Shown here: positions 26,160-35,734 of the stretch, piece by piece
How positions within the stretch are numbered: position 1 is the first letter of the stretch
Layout of the letters: each line of letters opens with the position of its first letter
Assembly: GCF_000092645.1 (NCBI RefSeq)
Contig: NC_014165.1
Coordinates: 558,001-622,000 of the forward strand
Reading direction: 5' to 3'
Length of the DNA stretch: 64,000 bases
DNA from: Thermobispora bispora DSM 43833
GTDB taxonomy: Bacteria > Actinomycetota > Actinomycetes > Streptosporangiales > Streptosporangiaceae
Notes under the pieces: generated by a model
What the model was told of the DNA's origin: nothing
Databases searched by the model: none
What the model saw: the letters and a program-made list of their open reading frames with translations, nothing else
Made by a program: the position numbers and the translations under genes

Positions 26160-28031
26160 TCAGCCGATGTGCCGGTGGACGTCCGGCCGCTCGGACGGCC
26201 CCGGCCGGGCCGGCGCCACCCACGGGCCCTCGATCGACGGGTCGAGGATCCCCTCCTCGACGAACAGGTAGTCGCCCTCCAGCACCCGGCGCGCCAGCCC
26301 GGTGTCCTCGGCGTCGGTGTTCACCCACAGCCGGCGGAAGAGGTCCTTCACCCGCAGCCGGGCCTGCCGGCAGAACACGTCGGCGATCGCGTACGCGCCC
26401 GGGCCCGCCTTCGCCGCGTCCTCCTTGGCCCGCACGCACACCGCGGTCATCGCGTACAGCTCAGCCCCGATGTCCACCAGCCGGGCGAGGAACGCCTGCC
26501 GGTGCTCCAGCCGCCCCTGCCAGCGGGACATGCCGTAGAAGGTGTTCCGGGCGAGCTTGCGGCTGGTCCGCTCGACGAAGCGCAGGTGCCGGGCGACCGG
26601 GCCGAACGCGGCGTACGCCGAGGGAAGCTGCCCCGACCCGGCGAGCAGGCTCGGCAGCCACTTCGCGTAGAAGCCGCCCGCCTTCGCCGCCGCCCGGCCC
26701 TTGGTCTTCAGGTCGGCCTTCGGGTCGATGAGCGCGCCCGCGACCGAGAGGTGGGTGTCCACCGCCTCGCGGGCGATGAGCAGGTGCATGATCTCGGTCG
26801 AGCCCTCGAAGATCCGGTTGATGCGCAGGTCGCGCAGGAACTGCTCGGCCGGCACCCCGCGCTCGCCCCGGGCGTGCAGCGACTCGGCGGTCTCGTACCC
26901 GCGCCCGCCGCGCATCTGGACCAGCTCGTCCATGGCGAGCCAGGCCATCTCGGTCGCGTACAGCTTGGCGAGCGCCGCCTCGATCCGGATGTCGTTGCGC
27001 TCGTCGTCGGCGAGCCGGCAGGTGAGGTCGACGATGGCGTCGATCGCGTACGCGGTGGCGGCGATGAAGGCGATCTTCTTGGCGATCGCCTCGTGCCCGC
27101 CGATCCGCTTGCCCCACTGGACCCGCTGATCGCCCCACTCCCGGGCGATCTTGAGCGCCCACTTCACCGCTCCCGCGCAGGTGGCCGGGAGCGACAGGCG
27201 GCCGGTGTTCAGCGTGGTCAGCGCGATCTTCAAGCCCTGGCCCTCGCGGCCGATGAGGTTCTCCGCCGGGACCCGGACCTGGTGGAACCGGGTCACGCCG
27301 TTCTCGATGCCGCGCAGGCCCATGAACGAGTTCCGGTTCTCCACCGTGATCCCGGGGGAGTCGGCCTCGACCACGAAGGCGGAGATCTTCTCACCGGTGC
27401 GGGCCATGACCACGAGCAGATCGGCCACCACCCCGTTGGTGGTCCACAGCTTCACGCCGTCGATGACGTACGAGTCGCCGTCACGCACCGCGGTCGTGGA
27501 CAGCCGCGCCGGGTCGGAGCCCACGTCCGGCTCGGTGAGCAGGAACGCGGAGATCTCACCGCGCGCGCACCGGGGCAGGAACCGCCGCTTCTGCTCCTCC
27601 GTGCCGAAGAGCTGAATCGGCTTGGGCACCCCGATCGACTGGTGCGCGGAGAGGAGGGCGCACAGCGCGGGGGAGTACGAGGCGGTGAGCGCGAGGGCCT
27701 TGCAGTAGTGGTAGTGGCTCAACCCGAGCCCGCCGTACTCCTCGCCGATGGTCATCCCGAACGCGCCGATCTCCGCCAGCCCTTTGACCACCTCGTCGGG
27801 GATCATGGCGTTCCGCTCGATGGCCATGGGGTCGACCCGTTCCCGCAGGAACTCCGTGAGCACCCGCAGGAACTCCTCCCCCTTGGCGACCGCGGCCTCG
27901 GGCTCGGGCGGTGCGGGGTAGACGAGATCGAGCCGGAAATCACCCAGGAACAGCTGCTTGCCGAAGCTCGGCCTGATCCACTGCTCGCGGGCCTCCTCGG
28001 CGACTTCCCGCGCCTTGGCGTAATCGGTCAT
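26160..28031 (-). CDS. Long-form acyl-CoA dehydrogenase (VLCAD/ACAD9-like)
   Basis: At 623 residues this enzyme is longer than the classic 380-residue form. An N-terminal extension of about 50 residues precedes the usual fold: FLLTEPDVGSDPARLSTTA, LWTTNGVVADLLVVMART, GREGQGLKIALTTLNTGRL, VQMRGGRGYETAESL and NRIFEGSTEIMHLLIAREAVD with the catalytic Glu region. A further 190-residue helical domain follows, as in very-long-chain enzymes that bind membranes. The ATG at 28031 has GAGGAGG just upstream. A TACCCGCGAGTA palindrome lies about 115 bases upstream. It is convergent with the thiolase gene. Confidence 0.92.
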   Translation of the reverse strand: MTDYAKAREVAEEAREQWIRPSFGKQLFLGDFRLDLVYPAPPEPEAAVAKGEEFLRVLTEFLRERVDPMAIERNAMIPDEVVKGLAEIGAFGMTIGEEYGGLGLSHYHYCKALALTASYSPALCALLSAHQSIGVPKPIQLFGTEEQKRRFLPRCARGEISAFLLTEPDVGSDPARLSTTAVRDGDSYVIDGVKLWTTNGVVADLLVVMARTGEKISAFVVEADSPGITVENRNSFMGLRGIENGVTRFHQVRVPAENLIGREGQGLKIALTTLNTGRLSLPATCAGAVKWALKIAREWGDQRVQWGKRIGGHEAIAKKIAFIAATAYAIDAIVDLTCRLADDERNDIRIEAALAKLYATEMAWLAMDELVQMRGGRGYETAESLHARGERGVPAEQFLRDLRINRIFEGSTEIMHLLIAREAVDTHLSVAGALIDPKADLKTKGRAAAKAGGFYAKWLPSLLAGSGQLPSAYAAFGPVARHLRFVERTSRKLARNTFYGMSRWQGRLEHRQAFLARLVDIGAELYAMTAVCVRAKEDAAKAGPGAYAIADVFCRQARLRVKDLFRRLWVNTDAEDTGLARRVLEGDYLFVEEGILDPSIEGPWVAPARPGPSERPDVHRHIG

Positions 28032-28634
28032 CACGACCTCCTCAGCGGCTGGCATGCCCCGCCGAATCGCGTGCCGCCTCCGGCGGGCCGGCGGCCGCCT
28101 CGCGGCGTGTGGTCCCCCTGGGCGGGGCACCAGGTACCGCTATGTTTACCCGCGAGTAGCTTGATCAGCCCTTCCCCGATGCCGGACTGGCGGCATGGCT
28201 GACCTGCGAGAAGAGCCGGACGACGGGGCGGTGGGCACACTCCGGAACCGCCCGTGTGGCCGCGCCGGCGATGGGCGGTGAAAGGTTCACGAGCGGGTGC
28301 GGCCGCATTCCCAGCGGAGGTACGGCCGAGCCCTCAGAGCGGTACGGCCGCCGGCCAGGGGAGAGCCGGCCAGGGGAGAGGAGCACCCCGGCGGTACCGG
28401 CCCGGGCCGGTCAGGGAGGCCGGGCCGTTCGGAGAGGCCCGCGCGGGGGGCGGCCGTGCCGGTCGAGAGCGCTCATGTGGTGCCGGGAACGCCGCCGGTC
28501 GGCGGTACGGCGAGGCCGGGTGTGGGTGTGCGGGACCACGCTCTGGAGGGATGCCAGCGGCGCCGGCCAGGGCGCCCATCAGGCGGATGACCTGCCAGGG
28601 AGGAAGGGGTAGGCGGGTAAGACGGCCACGCGGG
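28032..28634. other. Promoter side of the long acyl-CoA dehydrogenase gene plus GC-rich noncoding DNA
   Basis: The near-palindrome TACCCGCGAGTA at 28147-28158 sits in the likely promoter region of the leftward acyl-CoA dehydrogenase gene and resembles TetR-family sites (TACTnnnnAGTA form). A 15-base word is tandemly doubled at about 28351-28380. No gene is supported. Confidence 0.45.
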
Positions 28635-28895
28635 CGGTCAGCCCGGGCCGCAGGCCATGTGGGAGGTCGGCTCTGGCCACCGAGCCATGGGGATGACCAT
28701 GCCGGGGAACGGCCGGGCGAGCGGCCGATCGATGAGGCCGGCCAGGTGGACGGTCAGCCGGGGACGCGGGCCATGCGGACGGGGTCGGCTCTGGACACCG
28801 AGCCATGCGGATGACCGTGGCGGGGAACGGCCGGGCGAGCGGCCGATCGATGAGGCCGGCCAGGTGGACGGTCAGCCGGGGACGCGGGCCACGCA
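28635..28895. repeat. Tandem repeat of about 117 bases that includes the 3' end of the methyltransferase gene
   Basis: Units begin CGGTCAGCC at 28635, 28751 and 28869, giving periods of 116 and 118 bases. The third start is the actual 3' end of the methyltransferase gene, which ends at 28872. The first two units therefore carry copies of the gene tail plus downstream DNA. Unit 2 and the sequence running into the gene are almost identical over the last 45 bases. Each unit contains a GGCTC...GAGCC hairpin that could act in termination. Confidence 0.85.
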
Positions 28896-29603
28896 GAAGA
28901 CGGTCTGCCCGAAGGGCGGCCGGATGAAGCGCTCGATGAACCGGGTGAGCGGCACCACCGTCCGGTCGTAGATCTTCACCAGCCGGGGGTCGGGGTAGCC
29001 CACGCCGCCCCGCTTGACCGCCGCCCACCAGGCGATGCCGCCGAGGAAGTTGATCGGCTTGAGGACCTCGATGTCGAGCCCGGCCGCGGTCACGGTCCGG
29101 CGCAGCGTGGTGGGGGTGTACCGGGTGACGTGCCCCACCTTGCGGTCGAAGTCGCCGTAGAGCTGCATGTACCCGGGGACCCAGATGACGATCCGTCCGC
29201 CGGGGACCGTCACCTTGGCGACCGACCGCAGGGCATCGACGTCCTCCGCGATGTGCTCGAGGACGTTCATCATCACGACCGACTCCACCGGCTCGTCGAG
29301 CGGGACCTCGGCGGGCAGCGCGAACTGGAGCACCGAGACGTTGCCGTGGCCGGCGAACCGCTCCCGGAGCCGCTCCACGCAGTAGGGGTCGAAGTCGCTC
29401 ACCACGAGCCGGTCGACGCGCGGGAGGAACTGCTCGGCGAAGTGCCCGAGGCCGGACCCGATCTCCAGCATCGACCGTCCGACATGCGGCGCGACCATGT
29501 CGAACTCGTACCGCCGGTAGTTCTTCGCCTCGTCCCCACCGAGGTGGTTCTCCAGGGCGTCGTCTCCGGCCGCCGGCTGAACTACCCGGTCATATCCAGA
29601 CAT
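28872..29603 (-). CDS. SAM-dependent methyltransferase (class I, UbiE/type 11-like)
   Basis: The 243-residue protein has the SAM-binding motif MLEIGSGLGHFAEQFL, the acidic residue after strand 2 in RLVVSDFDPYCVERL, and VVMMNVLEHIAEDVDAL at motif II/III. A cap region with MQLYGDFDRKVGHVTRYT is typical of methyltransferases found in sugar or natural-product loci. The ATG at 29603 has GAGGATCTG before it. No partner genes are adjacent, so the substrate is unknown. Confidence 0.87.
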   Translation of the reverse strand: MSGYDRVVQPAAGDDALENHLGGDEAKNYRRYEFDMVAPHVGRSMLEIGSGLGHFAEQFLPRVDRLVVSDFDPYCVERLRERFAGHGNVSVLQFALPAEVPLDEPVESVVMMNVLEHIAEDVDALRSVAKVTVPGGRIVIWVPGYMQLYGDFDRKVGHVTRYTPTTLRRTVTAAGLDIEVLKPINFLGGIAWWAAVKRGGVGYPDPRLVKIYDRTVVPLTRFIERFIRPPFGQTVFCVARVPG

Positions 29604-29958
29604 CAGATCCTCATTCACGCGCTGACGGTCGTGGCAAGTGTAGTTGGCGATCATCGAGGAGCCCGGATCGCCGGCACGGGTTCGATACCCGCCTGCAAGC
29701 CGGGCCGTACGCCCGGCACCGGGGGAGGGGCGCATCGCCGGACGCGCGGGACGAGCTCCGCCATGGCCCGCCGGGCGAACCCATCCCAACCGTAACGCGA
29801 ACCGCGCCCCGGGACCGGGTGGCTCCGCCGGCGAGCGACGGGCCGCCGTCCCCGAGGTGGGCCGGACGAGGCACAACGCGCCCATGCTCCGCGGGCCGTT
29901 CCCGATCTCGGCGAACCCGCCGGACGGCCGGAAAACGCGCCCGCGCTCCGCGGGCCGG

Positions 29959-31137
29959 TCACGCCGGTTGCGCCATGAGACCCGGGGCGGGTGCCGGCAC
30001 GGGAGACCCGCCCGGGGCTGGCCCGGCCGCGGCGGGTTCCGCGGGGACGGGCTCGGCCTGCGACGGTGCGGCGGGGACGGCCTCGGCCGGGGAGACGGGC
30101 TCGGGCGGGGAGACGGGCTCGGGCGGGGAGGCGAGCCACGCGTCCACCTCGGCGAGGAGCTCCTTCTTGACCGAGTCCGGGGCGGCCGACGCCCGGATCG
30201 ACTGCCGGGCCATCTCGGCGAGCTCGGCGTCGCTGAAGCCGTACACCTGCCGGGCCAGCTCGTACTGGGGCAGCAGCCTGGCCCCGAAGAGCAGGGGGTC
30301 GTCGGCGCCGAGCGCGATCGGGACGCCCGCGTCGAACAGCCGCCGCAGCGGCACGTCCTCGGGCCGCTGCGCCACGCCGAGGCTGACGTTGGAGAGCGGG
30401 CAGACCTCGCAGGCGATCTGCCGTTCGGCGAGCCGCTCCATGAGCCAGGGGGACTCGGCCGCGCGCACGCCGTGGCCGACCCGGTCGGCCTGCAGGTCCT
30501 CGACGCACTCCCGCACGCTCGACGGGCCGAGCAGCTCGCCCCCGTGCGGTACGGCGAGCAGGCCGGCGCGCTTGGCGATCCGGAAGGCGTGATCGAAGTC
30601 CCGGGCGCGACCCCGGCGTTCGTCGTTGGAGAGCCCGAACCCCACCACGCCCTTGCCCACGTACTGGGCGGCGAGGCGGGCGAGCGTCCGCGCGTCGAGC
30701 GGGTGGCGGGTGCGGTTCGCCGCCACGATCACCGCGATGCCGACGCCCGTGTCCTTGGAGGCCCGGTCGGCCGCGTCGAGGATGAGCTCCAGGGTCGAGG
30801 TGAGCCCGCCGAACCACTGGGCGTACCCGGACGGGTCGACCTGGATCTCCAGCCAGCGGGAGCCCTCGCGCGCCTCGTCCTCGGCCGCCTCCCGGAGCAG
30901 CCGCTGCACGTCCTCGGGGCGGCGCAGCACCGAGCGCGCGATGTCGTAGAGGCGCTGGAAGCGGAACCAGCCCCGTTCGTCGGTCGCCCGCAGCCTGGGC
31001 GGCCACTCCCGGACGAGCGCATCGGGCAGATGGACGCCGTGCTTCTCGGCCAGCTCGATCAGCGTGGCATGCCGCATCGAGCCGGTGAAGTGCAGATGCA
31101 GATGGGCTTTGGGAAGCCTGTCGAGCGGACGAGCCAT
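29959..31137 (-). CDS. Adenosine deaminase-family protein with Pro/Ala-rich tail
   Basis: The TIM-barrel metal hydrolase pattern is present: KAHLHLHFTGSMR (two metal-binding His), AVPHGGELLG (His and the proton-shuttling Glu), DRVGHGVRA, CPLSNVS and LGADDPLLFG (metal Asp). Two positions differ from classical Add: HLHLDGA is HLHFTGS, and HAGE is HGGE. This fits an actinobacterial side branch whose substrate may not be adenosine. The last 60 residues are repeats of EPVSPPEPVSPAEAVPA type, an unusual low-complexity tail. The ATG at 31137 follows a GATAAG -10-like element; a start at 31155 is also possible. Confidence 0.8.
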   Translation of the reverse strand: MARPLDRLPKAHLHLHFTGSMRHATLIELAEKHGVHLPDALVREWPPRLRATDERGWFRFQRLYDIARSVLRRPEDVQRLLREAAEDEAREGSRWLEIQVDPSGYAQWFGGLTSTLELILDAADRASKDTGVGIAVIVAANRTRHPLDARTLARLAAQYVGKGVVGFGLSNDERRGRARDFDHAFRIAKRAGLLAVPHGGELLGPSSVRECVEDLQADRVGHGVRAAESPWLMERLAERQIACEVCPLSNVSLGVAQRPEDVPLRRLFDAGVPIALGADDPLLFGARLLPQYELARQVYGFSDAELAEMARQSIRASAAPDSVKKELLAEVDAWLASPPEPVSPPEPVSPAEAVPAAPSQAEPVPAEPAAAGPAPGGSPVPAPAPGLMAQPA

Positions 31138-31155
31138 TCGCTTATCGTGCCGCAT

Positions 31156-31474
31156 CCCGGCGGCGGCCCGTGGCGCGTTTCGGCGAAAGCCCGGGCGCCG
31201 CCCGACCGGCGCGCCCGGACCCCGGCCGGGTGATCACCGAGCGCGTCACCGGGCCGCGCGCCTTCCCGGGCGCACCGGGGCGGGGCGCCCGGCGGAAACG
31301 GCCACCGGGGACGGCGGCGCGGCACGTGCCTCACGCCCCGGGCTCAGGGAGAACGGGCTCAGGGAGACCGGGACCGGGGAGCCCGGGACCGGGGCGCGGC
31401 GGAGCACACGGGGCGCGCGTGGACGGCACACGGGACGGCCGTGCGCTCCGCCGGTCCGTTCCGCTCGCCAGGGC
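31156..31474. other. Intergenic region with short direct repeats, no gene seen
   Basis: About 320 GC-rich bases. GGGCTCAGGGAGA occurs at 31340-31352 and 31355-31367, followed by two copies of GGGACCGGGG. No gene or clear terminator was found. Confidence 0.5.
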
Positions 31475-32680
31475 TCAGCGGGCCTCGGCGAGGAGCTTCG
31501 CCACCCGGCTGACCCCCTCGACCAGGTCCTCGTCACCCAGCGCGTACGACAGGCGGAAGTACCCGGGGGTGCCGAACGCCTCGCCCGGCACCAGCGCGAC
31601 CTCCGCCTCCTCCAGGATGAGCTCGGCGAGCTCGGTGGTGGTCTGCGGGCGCCGGCCGCGGATCTCCTTGCCGAGCAGCGCCTTCACCGACGGGTAGGCG
31701 TAGAACGCGCCCTTCGGCTCGGGGCAGACCACGCCCGGGATCTCGTTGAGCATCCGGACCATCGTCCTGCGCCGGCGGTCGAACGCCTCGCGCATCCGCT
31801 CCACCGCCGACAGGTCGCCCGAGACCGCGGCGAGCGCGGCGGCCTGGGCCACGTTGCAGACGTTCGAGGTGGCGTGCGACTGCAGGTTGGTCGCGGCCTT
31901 CACCACGTCCTTGGGGCCGATCAGCCAGCCGACGCGCCAGCCGGTCATCGCGTAGGTCTTGGCCACCCCGTTGAGCACCACGACGCGGTCGCGCAGCTCG
32001 GGCACGAGCGTGGCGATGCTGGAGAACTTCGCGTCGCCGTACACGAGGTGCTCGTAGATCTCGTCGGTGACGACCCACAGGCCCTTCTCCGCCGCCCAGC
32101 GGCCGATCTCCGCGACCTGGTCCGGCGAGTAGACCGCGCCGGTCGGGTTGGAGGGCGACACGAACAGCAGGGCCTTGGTGCGCTCGGTGAGCCTCTCCTC
32201 GAGCTGGTCGACCGAGGCGAGGTAGCCGGTGCTCTCGTCGGTCACCACGTCGACCTGCACACCCCCGGCGAGCTTGATCGCCTCCGGGTAGGTGGTCCAG
32301 TACGGCGCGGGTACCAGGACCTCGTCGCCCGGGTCGAGCAGGGTGGCGAACGCCTCGTAGACCGCCTGCTTGCCGCCGTTGGTGACGAGCACCTGGGACG
32401 GCTCGACCTCGAAGCCGCTGTCCCGCTTGGTCTTCGCGGCGATCGCCTCCTTGAGCTCGGGGAGGCCGCCGGCCGGGGTGTACTTGTGGAACCTGGGGTT
32501 ACGGCAGGCCTCGACGGCCGCCTCGACGATGTAGTCCGGGGTCGGGAAGTCGGGCTCACCCGCGCCGAAACCGATCACCGGGCGGCCCGCCGCCTTCATC
32601 GCCTTGGCCTTGGCGTCCACGGCCAAGGTCGCCGACTCGGAGATTGCGGAAATGCGCGCAGAGATGCGAGGACGGGTCAT
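31475..32680 (-). CDS. aspC: Aspartate aminotransferase (class I PLP enzyme)
   Basis: This 401-residue enzyme exchanges amino groups between aspartate and 2-oxoglutarate. It has the class Ib marks: [64 protein letters not shown] and the PLP lysine in [18 protein letters not shown]. The C-terminal [15 protein letters not shown] holds the substrate-carboxylate Arg. ATG at 32680. It lies upstream of, and divergent from, the tRNA-Trp/secE block, the same arrangement as in Streptomyces. Confidence 0.93.
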   Translation of the reverse strand: MTRPRISARISAISESATLAVDAKAKAMKAAGRPVIGFGAGEPDFPTPDYIVEAAVEACRNPRFHKYTPAGGLPELKEAIAAKTKRDSGFEVEPSQVLVTNGGKQAVYEAFATLLDPGDEVLVPAPYWTTYPEAIKLAGGVQVDVVTDESTGYLASVDQLEERLTERTKALLFVSPSNPTGAVYSPDQVAEIGRWAAEKGLWVVTDEIYEHLVYGDAKFSSIATLVPELRDRVVVLNGVAKTYAMTGWRVGWLIGPKDVVKAATNLQSHATSNVCNVAQAAALAAVSGDLSAVERMREAFDRRRRTMVRMLNEIPGVVCPEPKGAFYAYPSVKALLGKEIRGRRPQTTTELAELILEEAEVALVPGEAFGTPGYFRLSYALGDEDLVEGVSRVAKLLAEAR

Positions 32681-32846
32681 GCGTCCATCGTCCCAGACGC
32701 GGTGGCCGCACGGCCCGGATACCCCGTCTTCTGTGGATCGTTTTCCCGGAATTCCGGCATCCCGCCTGAACTGGGAAAACACGCGCCGGGACAGCGGGAC
32801 GGCCGGGCGCGCGCGGCGGTAGGGTGAGTTCCGCGGACCGCAGGGT

Positions 32847-32875
32847 TCGACGAAGTGGCGGATTCCCCGTACACT
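32847..32875 (+). promoter_or_regulatory. Promoter of the tRNA-Trp-secE-nusG unit
   Basis: TCGACG at 32847-32852 and TACACT at 32870-32875 are 17 bases apart, about 70 bases ahead of the tRNA. The -10 is good; the -35 matches the consensus at four of six bases. Confidence 0.55.
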
Positions 32876-32947
32876 TCAGCGTCTAGCGGGCCACGTGAGG
32901 AATGTCGCCCAGCGCGGAGATTCCTCGGGTATCGTGGTTCCTGGCTT

Positions 32948-33020
32948 AGGGCACTGGCGCAAGTGGTAGCGCACCGGTCTCCAAAACCGGCGGTTGGGGG
33001 TTCGAGTCCCTCGTGCCCTG
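32948..33020 (+). tRNA. tRNA-Trp (anticodon CCA)
   Basis: The 73-base cloverleaf has a perfect 7-base acceptor stem AGGGCAC/GTGCCCT, the D-loop AAGTGGTAG, an anticodon stem ACCGG/CCGGC region with loop CTCCAAA (CCA anticodon), and GGTTCGAGTCC for the T arm. CCA is not encoded. tRNA-Trp upstream of secE is usual in actinobacteria. Confidence 0.97.
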
Positions 33021-33096
33021 CGGAGTGCGGTCCGCGCACGTGGGCGTGGCGAGCGCGCCGCAAGCTGCGACGGACACGACGGATCAGGTGAGGGCT

Positions 33097-33354
33097 GTGG
33101 CTATCGACACCCGCGGCGAGACCGCCGGCAAGCCTGGCAAGGCGGCCGGACAGAAGAAGGCCAAGCGCACCTCTCCCGTGCTCTTCTACCGGCAGGTCGT
33201 CGCCGAGCTGCGGAAGGTCATCTGGCCCCGCCGCAACGAGCTCATCACCTACACGGCGGTAGTGCTGGTCTTCGTGCTCATCATGGTCGGGATCGTCTTC
33301 GGGCTCGACACCCTGATGGGGAAGGTAGTGTTGATGGTCTTCGGCGGATCCTGA
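33097..33354 (+). CDS. secE: Preprotein translocase subunit SecE
   Basis: SecE clamps SecY in the membrane translocon. The 85-residue protein has a basic N-terminus (GKAAGQKKAKRTSP), the conserved amphipathic segment FYRQVVAELRKVIWPRRNELITYT, and one membrane helix (AVVLVFVLIMVGIVFGLDTLM). GTG at 33097 has AGGTGAGGGCT upstream; GTG 33088 would add three residues. It is followed by nusG in the usual order. Confidence 0.93.
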   Translation: MAIDTRGETAGKPGKAAGQKKAKRTSPVLFYRQVVAELRKVIWPRRNELITYTAVVLVFVLIMVGIVFGLDTLMGKVVLMVFGGS

Positions 33355-33411
33355 TCCGCCCTCCGAGACTTCCACCACACGCCACCGCATCGATCGAGAG
33401 GGAAGAGTCCC

Positions 33412-34167
33412 GTGCCCGAGTCCCAGATGCCGGCCGAAGGCTCCCGCACAGAGTGGGAGGCCGAGCAGGACGAGGTCGTGGAAGAGGCTGGCACCAGCGC
33501 CGCCGATTCGACCGCGGGTGAAGCGAACTCGGCTGAGGACGCGTCCACGGCCGATGGCGAGGGTGAGAGCGCCCCGGATCCGGTCGAGGAGTTCAAGGAG
33601 AAGCTTCGCGGGCTGCCCGGCGAGTGGTACGTCGTGCACTCGTACGCGGGCTATGAGAACCGCGTCAAGCAGAACATCGAGAGTCGGATCATCTCCCTCA
33701 ACATGGAGGACTACATCTACCAGGTTGAGGTGCCGACTCACACCGTCACCGAGATCAAGGGGGGCAAGAAGACCCCGGTCAAGGAGCGCGTCCTCCCGGG
33801 CTATGTGCTGGTCCGCATGGTGCTGACCGATGAGTCGTGGGCCGCGGTCCGCAACACGCCCGGTGTGACCGGTTTCGTCGGCCTCTCGAACAAGCCGAGC
33901 CCGCTCGGTCTCGATGACGTCGCCCGGCTGCTCGCGCCGGAGCCGGAGGAGGAAGAGGCCGCTGCGAAGGCGTCGGCCAAGTCGGCGGCTCCCGCCGTCG
34001 AGTTCGAGGTCGGCGAGTCGGTCACCGTGATGGACGGGCCGTTCGCGACGCTGCCCGCCACGGTGAGCGAGGTCAGCCCCGAATCGCAGAAGCTCAAGGT
34101 GCTCGTCTCGATCTTCGGTCGGGAGACGCCGGTCGAGCTCTCGTTCGACCAGGTCGCGAAGCTCTGA
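33412..34167 (+). CDS. nusG: Transcription termination/antitermination factor NusG
   Basis: NusG binds RNA polymerase near the clamp and links it to Rho or the ribosome. The protein has an acidic N-terminal extension of about 65 residues (rich in Glu, Asp, Ser, Ala), usual in actinobacteria, then the NGN domain from [20 protein letters not shown] to TPGVTGFVG, an Ala/Glu linker, and the KOW domain [22 protein letters not shown]. The GTG start has GAGAGGGAAGAG before it. Confidence 0.95.
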   Translation: MPESQMPAEGSRTEWEAEQDEVVEEAGTSAADSTAGEANSAEDASTADGEGESAPDPVEEFKEKLRGLPGEWYVVHSYAGYENRVKQNIESRIISLNMEDYIYQVEVPTHTVTEIKGGKKTPVKERVLPGYVLVRMVLTDESWAAVRNTPGVTGFVGLSNKPSPLGLDDVARLLAPEPEEEEAAAKASAKSAAPAVEFEVGESVTVMDGPFATLPATVSEVSPESQKLKVLVSIFGRETPVELSFDQVAKL

Positions 34168-34192
34168 CGTCTCGCCGATCCGTCGCCTCGCT

Positions 34193-34262
34193 TAGACTCG
34201 ATAGCCGTTCTCGCGTCCTCACGGGAGCCGGTCTGCGGACCGGTGCCACCTGCCCGTGAGGA
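34193..34262 (+). promoter_or_regulatory. rplK promoter element and L1-type leader hairpin
   Basis: A TAGACT -10-like element lies at 34193-34198. It is followed by a stem-loop with perfect 9-base arms at 34217-34225 (CCTCACGGG) and 34253-34261, enclosing a second 6-base stem CCGGTC/GACCGG. A structured leader at this site is where ribosomal protein L1 represses the L11-L1 operon in many bacteria. That role is inferred from position. Confidence 0.55.
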
Positions 34263-34294
34263 TTTGTACGACCAAAGGACCCGGAGAAGGACAA

Positions 34295-34726
34295 ATGCCT
34301 CCAAAGAAGAAGGTCGCGGCCCTGGTGAAGGTCCAGCTCCCCGCTGGGCAAGCCACTCCCGCGCCGCCGGTCGGTACCGCTCTCGGTCCGCACGGCGTCA
34401 ACATCATGGAGTTCGTCAAGCAGTACAACGCTGCGACGGAGTCCCAGCGGGGCAACATCATCCCCGTTGAGATCACCATCTACGAGGACCGCTCCTTCAC
34501 CTTCGTCACCAAGACGCCGCCGGCGCCGGAGCTGATCAAGAAGGCCGCCGGTCTGCAGAAGGGGAGCGCCAACCCGCACCGCGAGAAGGTCGGCAAGATC
34601 ACGCGGGAGCAGCTCCGCCAGATCGCCGAGACCAAGATGAAGGACCTCAACGCCAAGGACCTCGACGCGGCGGAGCGGATCATCGCGGGCACCGCCCGGT
34701 CCATGGGCGTCACCATCGTCGACTGA
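34295..34726 (+). CDS. rplK: 50S ribosomal protein L11
   Basis: L11 binds the GTPase-associated centre of 23S rRNA. The 143-residue protein starts [27 protein letters not shown] and has the Pro-rich linker and the C-terminal RNA-binding domain with [16 protein letters not shown] and [13 protein letters not shown] at 34295 with GGAGAAGGACAA before it. L11 is the target of thiostrepton-type thiopeptides, unlike the EF-Tu binder encoded here; no unusual residue was noticed in the N-terminal drug-site prolines. Confidence 0.97.
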   Translation: MPPKKKVAALVKVQLPAGQATPAPPVGTALGPHGVNIMEFVKQYNAATESQRGNIIPVEITIYEDRSFTFVTKTPPAPELIKKAAGLQKGSANPHREKVGKITREQLRQIAETKMKDLNAKDLDAAERIIAGTARSMGVTIVD

Positions 34727-34883
34727 GACCCTCGGGTGGGCCCCCGCGAGCGGGGCAGGCGGCGCGAGGGGAGCGGGGTGCGACGCCCCGGCCTCGAGCA
34801 CGCTCCGCCGAGGATGAGAAAGCCGAGATCCCGGTGGCAGGGCCGGCGCTGGCCCGGACCACCAACTCCTTGAGGAGCATCAC

Positions 34884-35597
34884 GTGAAGCGCAGCAAGAA
34901 CTGGAGGAACGCGGCGGCGCTGGTCGACCGCGAGCGCCTGTACAGCCCGCTGGAGGGCATCCGGCTGGCGAAGAAGACCGTGACCACGAAGTTCGACCCC
35001 ACGGTGGAGGTCGCCATCCGGCTGGGGGTCGACCCGCGCAAGGCCGACCAGATGGTCCGCGGCACCGTGAACCTCCCTCACGGCACCGGTAAGACCGCCC
35101 GGGTCCTGGTCTTTGCGACCGGTGAGCGTGCCGAGGAGGCGCGCGCGGCGGGCGCCGACATCGTGGGCGGCGACGAGCTCATCCAGGAGGTGGCCAACGG
35201 CCGCCTCGACTTCGACGCGGTCGTCGCCACCCCTGAGCTGATGGGCAAGGTCGGCCGCCTCGGCCGCGTGCTCGGCCCGCGTGGGCTCATGCCGAACCCC
35301 AAGTCCGGTACGGTCACCACGGACGTGGCCAAGGCCGTGCGGGACATCAAGGGCGGCAAGATCGAGTTCCGCGTCGACCGCCACGCGAACCTGCACCTCA
35401 TCATCGGCAAGGCGTCCTTCGACGAGCGCCAGCTCCTGGAGAACTACGCCGCCGCCATCGACGAGGTGCTGCGTCTCAAGCCGTCCGCGGCGAAGGGCCG
35501 CTACATCAAGAAGGTCACCGTGGCGACCACCATGGGCCCCGGCATCCCGATCGACCCCAACGTGACGCGCAACATCACCGCGGAGCTGGGGTCCTGA
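34884..35597 (+). CDS. rplA: 50S ribosomal protein L1
   Basis: L1 forms the mobile stalk at the E site and represses its own operon. The 237-residue sequence begins [32 protein letters not shown] and has the conserved [19 protein letters not shown] and [15 protein letters not shown] blocks. The GTG start follows CTTGAGGAGCATCAC. It is in the rplK unit, and a strong terminator follows. Confidence 0.97.
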   Translation: MKRSKNWRNAAALVDRERLYSPLEGIRLAKKTVTTKFDPTVEVAIRLGVDPRKADQMVRGTVNLPHGTGKTARVLVFATGERAEEARAAGADIVGGDELIQEVANGRLDFDAVVATPELMGKVGRLGRVLGPRGLMPNPKSGTVTTDVAKAVRDIKGGKIEFRVDRHANLHLIIGKASFDERQLLENYAAAIDEVLRLKPSAAKGRYIKKVTVATTMGPGIPIDPNVTRNITAELGS

Positions 35598-35662
35598 GCG
35601 GACGGTCGTCCGGGTGATCCCGTAATCTTGACCCCTGCCTGGGTGTCACGACCGACGTCGCA

Positions 35663-35694
35663 GAGAGCCTCCACCGGTCTCGGTGGGGGCTCTC
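35663..35694 (+). terminator. Terminator after rplA
   Basis: GAGAGCC-CCACCG pairs with CGGTGG-GGCTCTC around a GTCT loop, with a single unpaired base on each side, followed by GTGTTTCTC. It is 65 bases after the rplA stop. Confidence 0.8.
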
Positions 35695-35734
35695 GTGTTT
35701 CTCGCCCGGTCGTGGCCCGGCGCTGCCTCCCGCG

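Noticed and set aside
25749..28202. 817-codon plus-strand frame opposite the long acyl-CoA dehydrogenase
   Set aside because: Shadow of a gene with complete acyl-CoA dehydrogenase motifs on the other strand.
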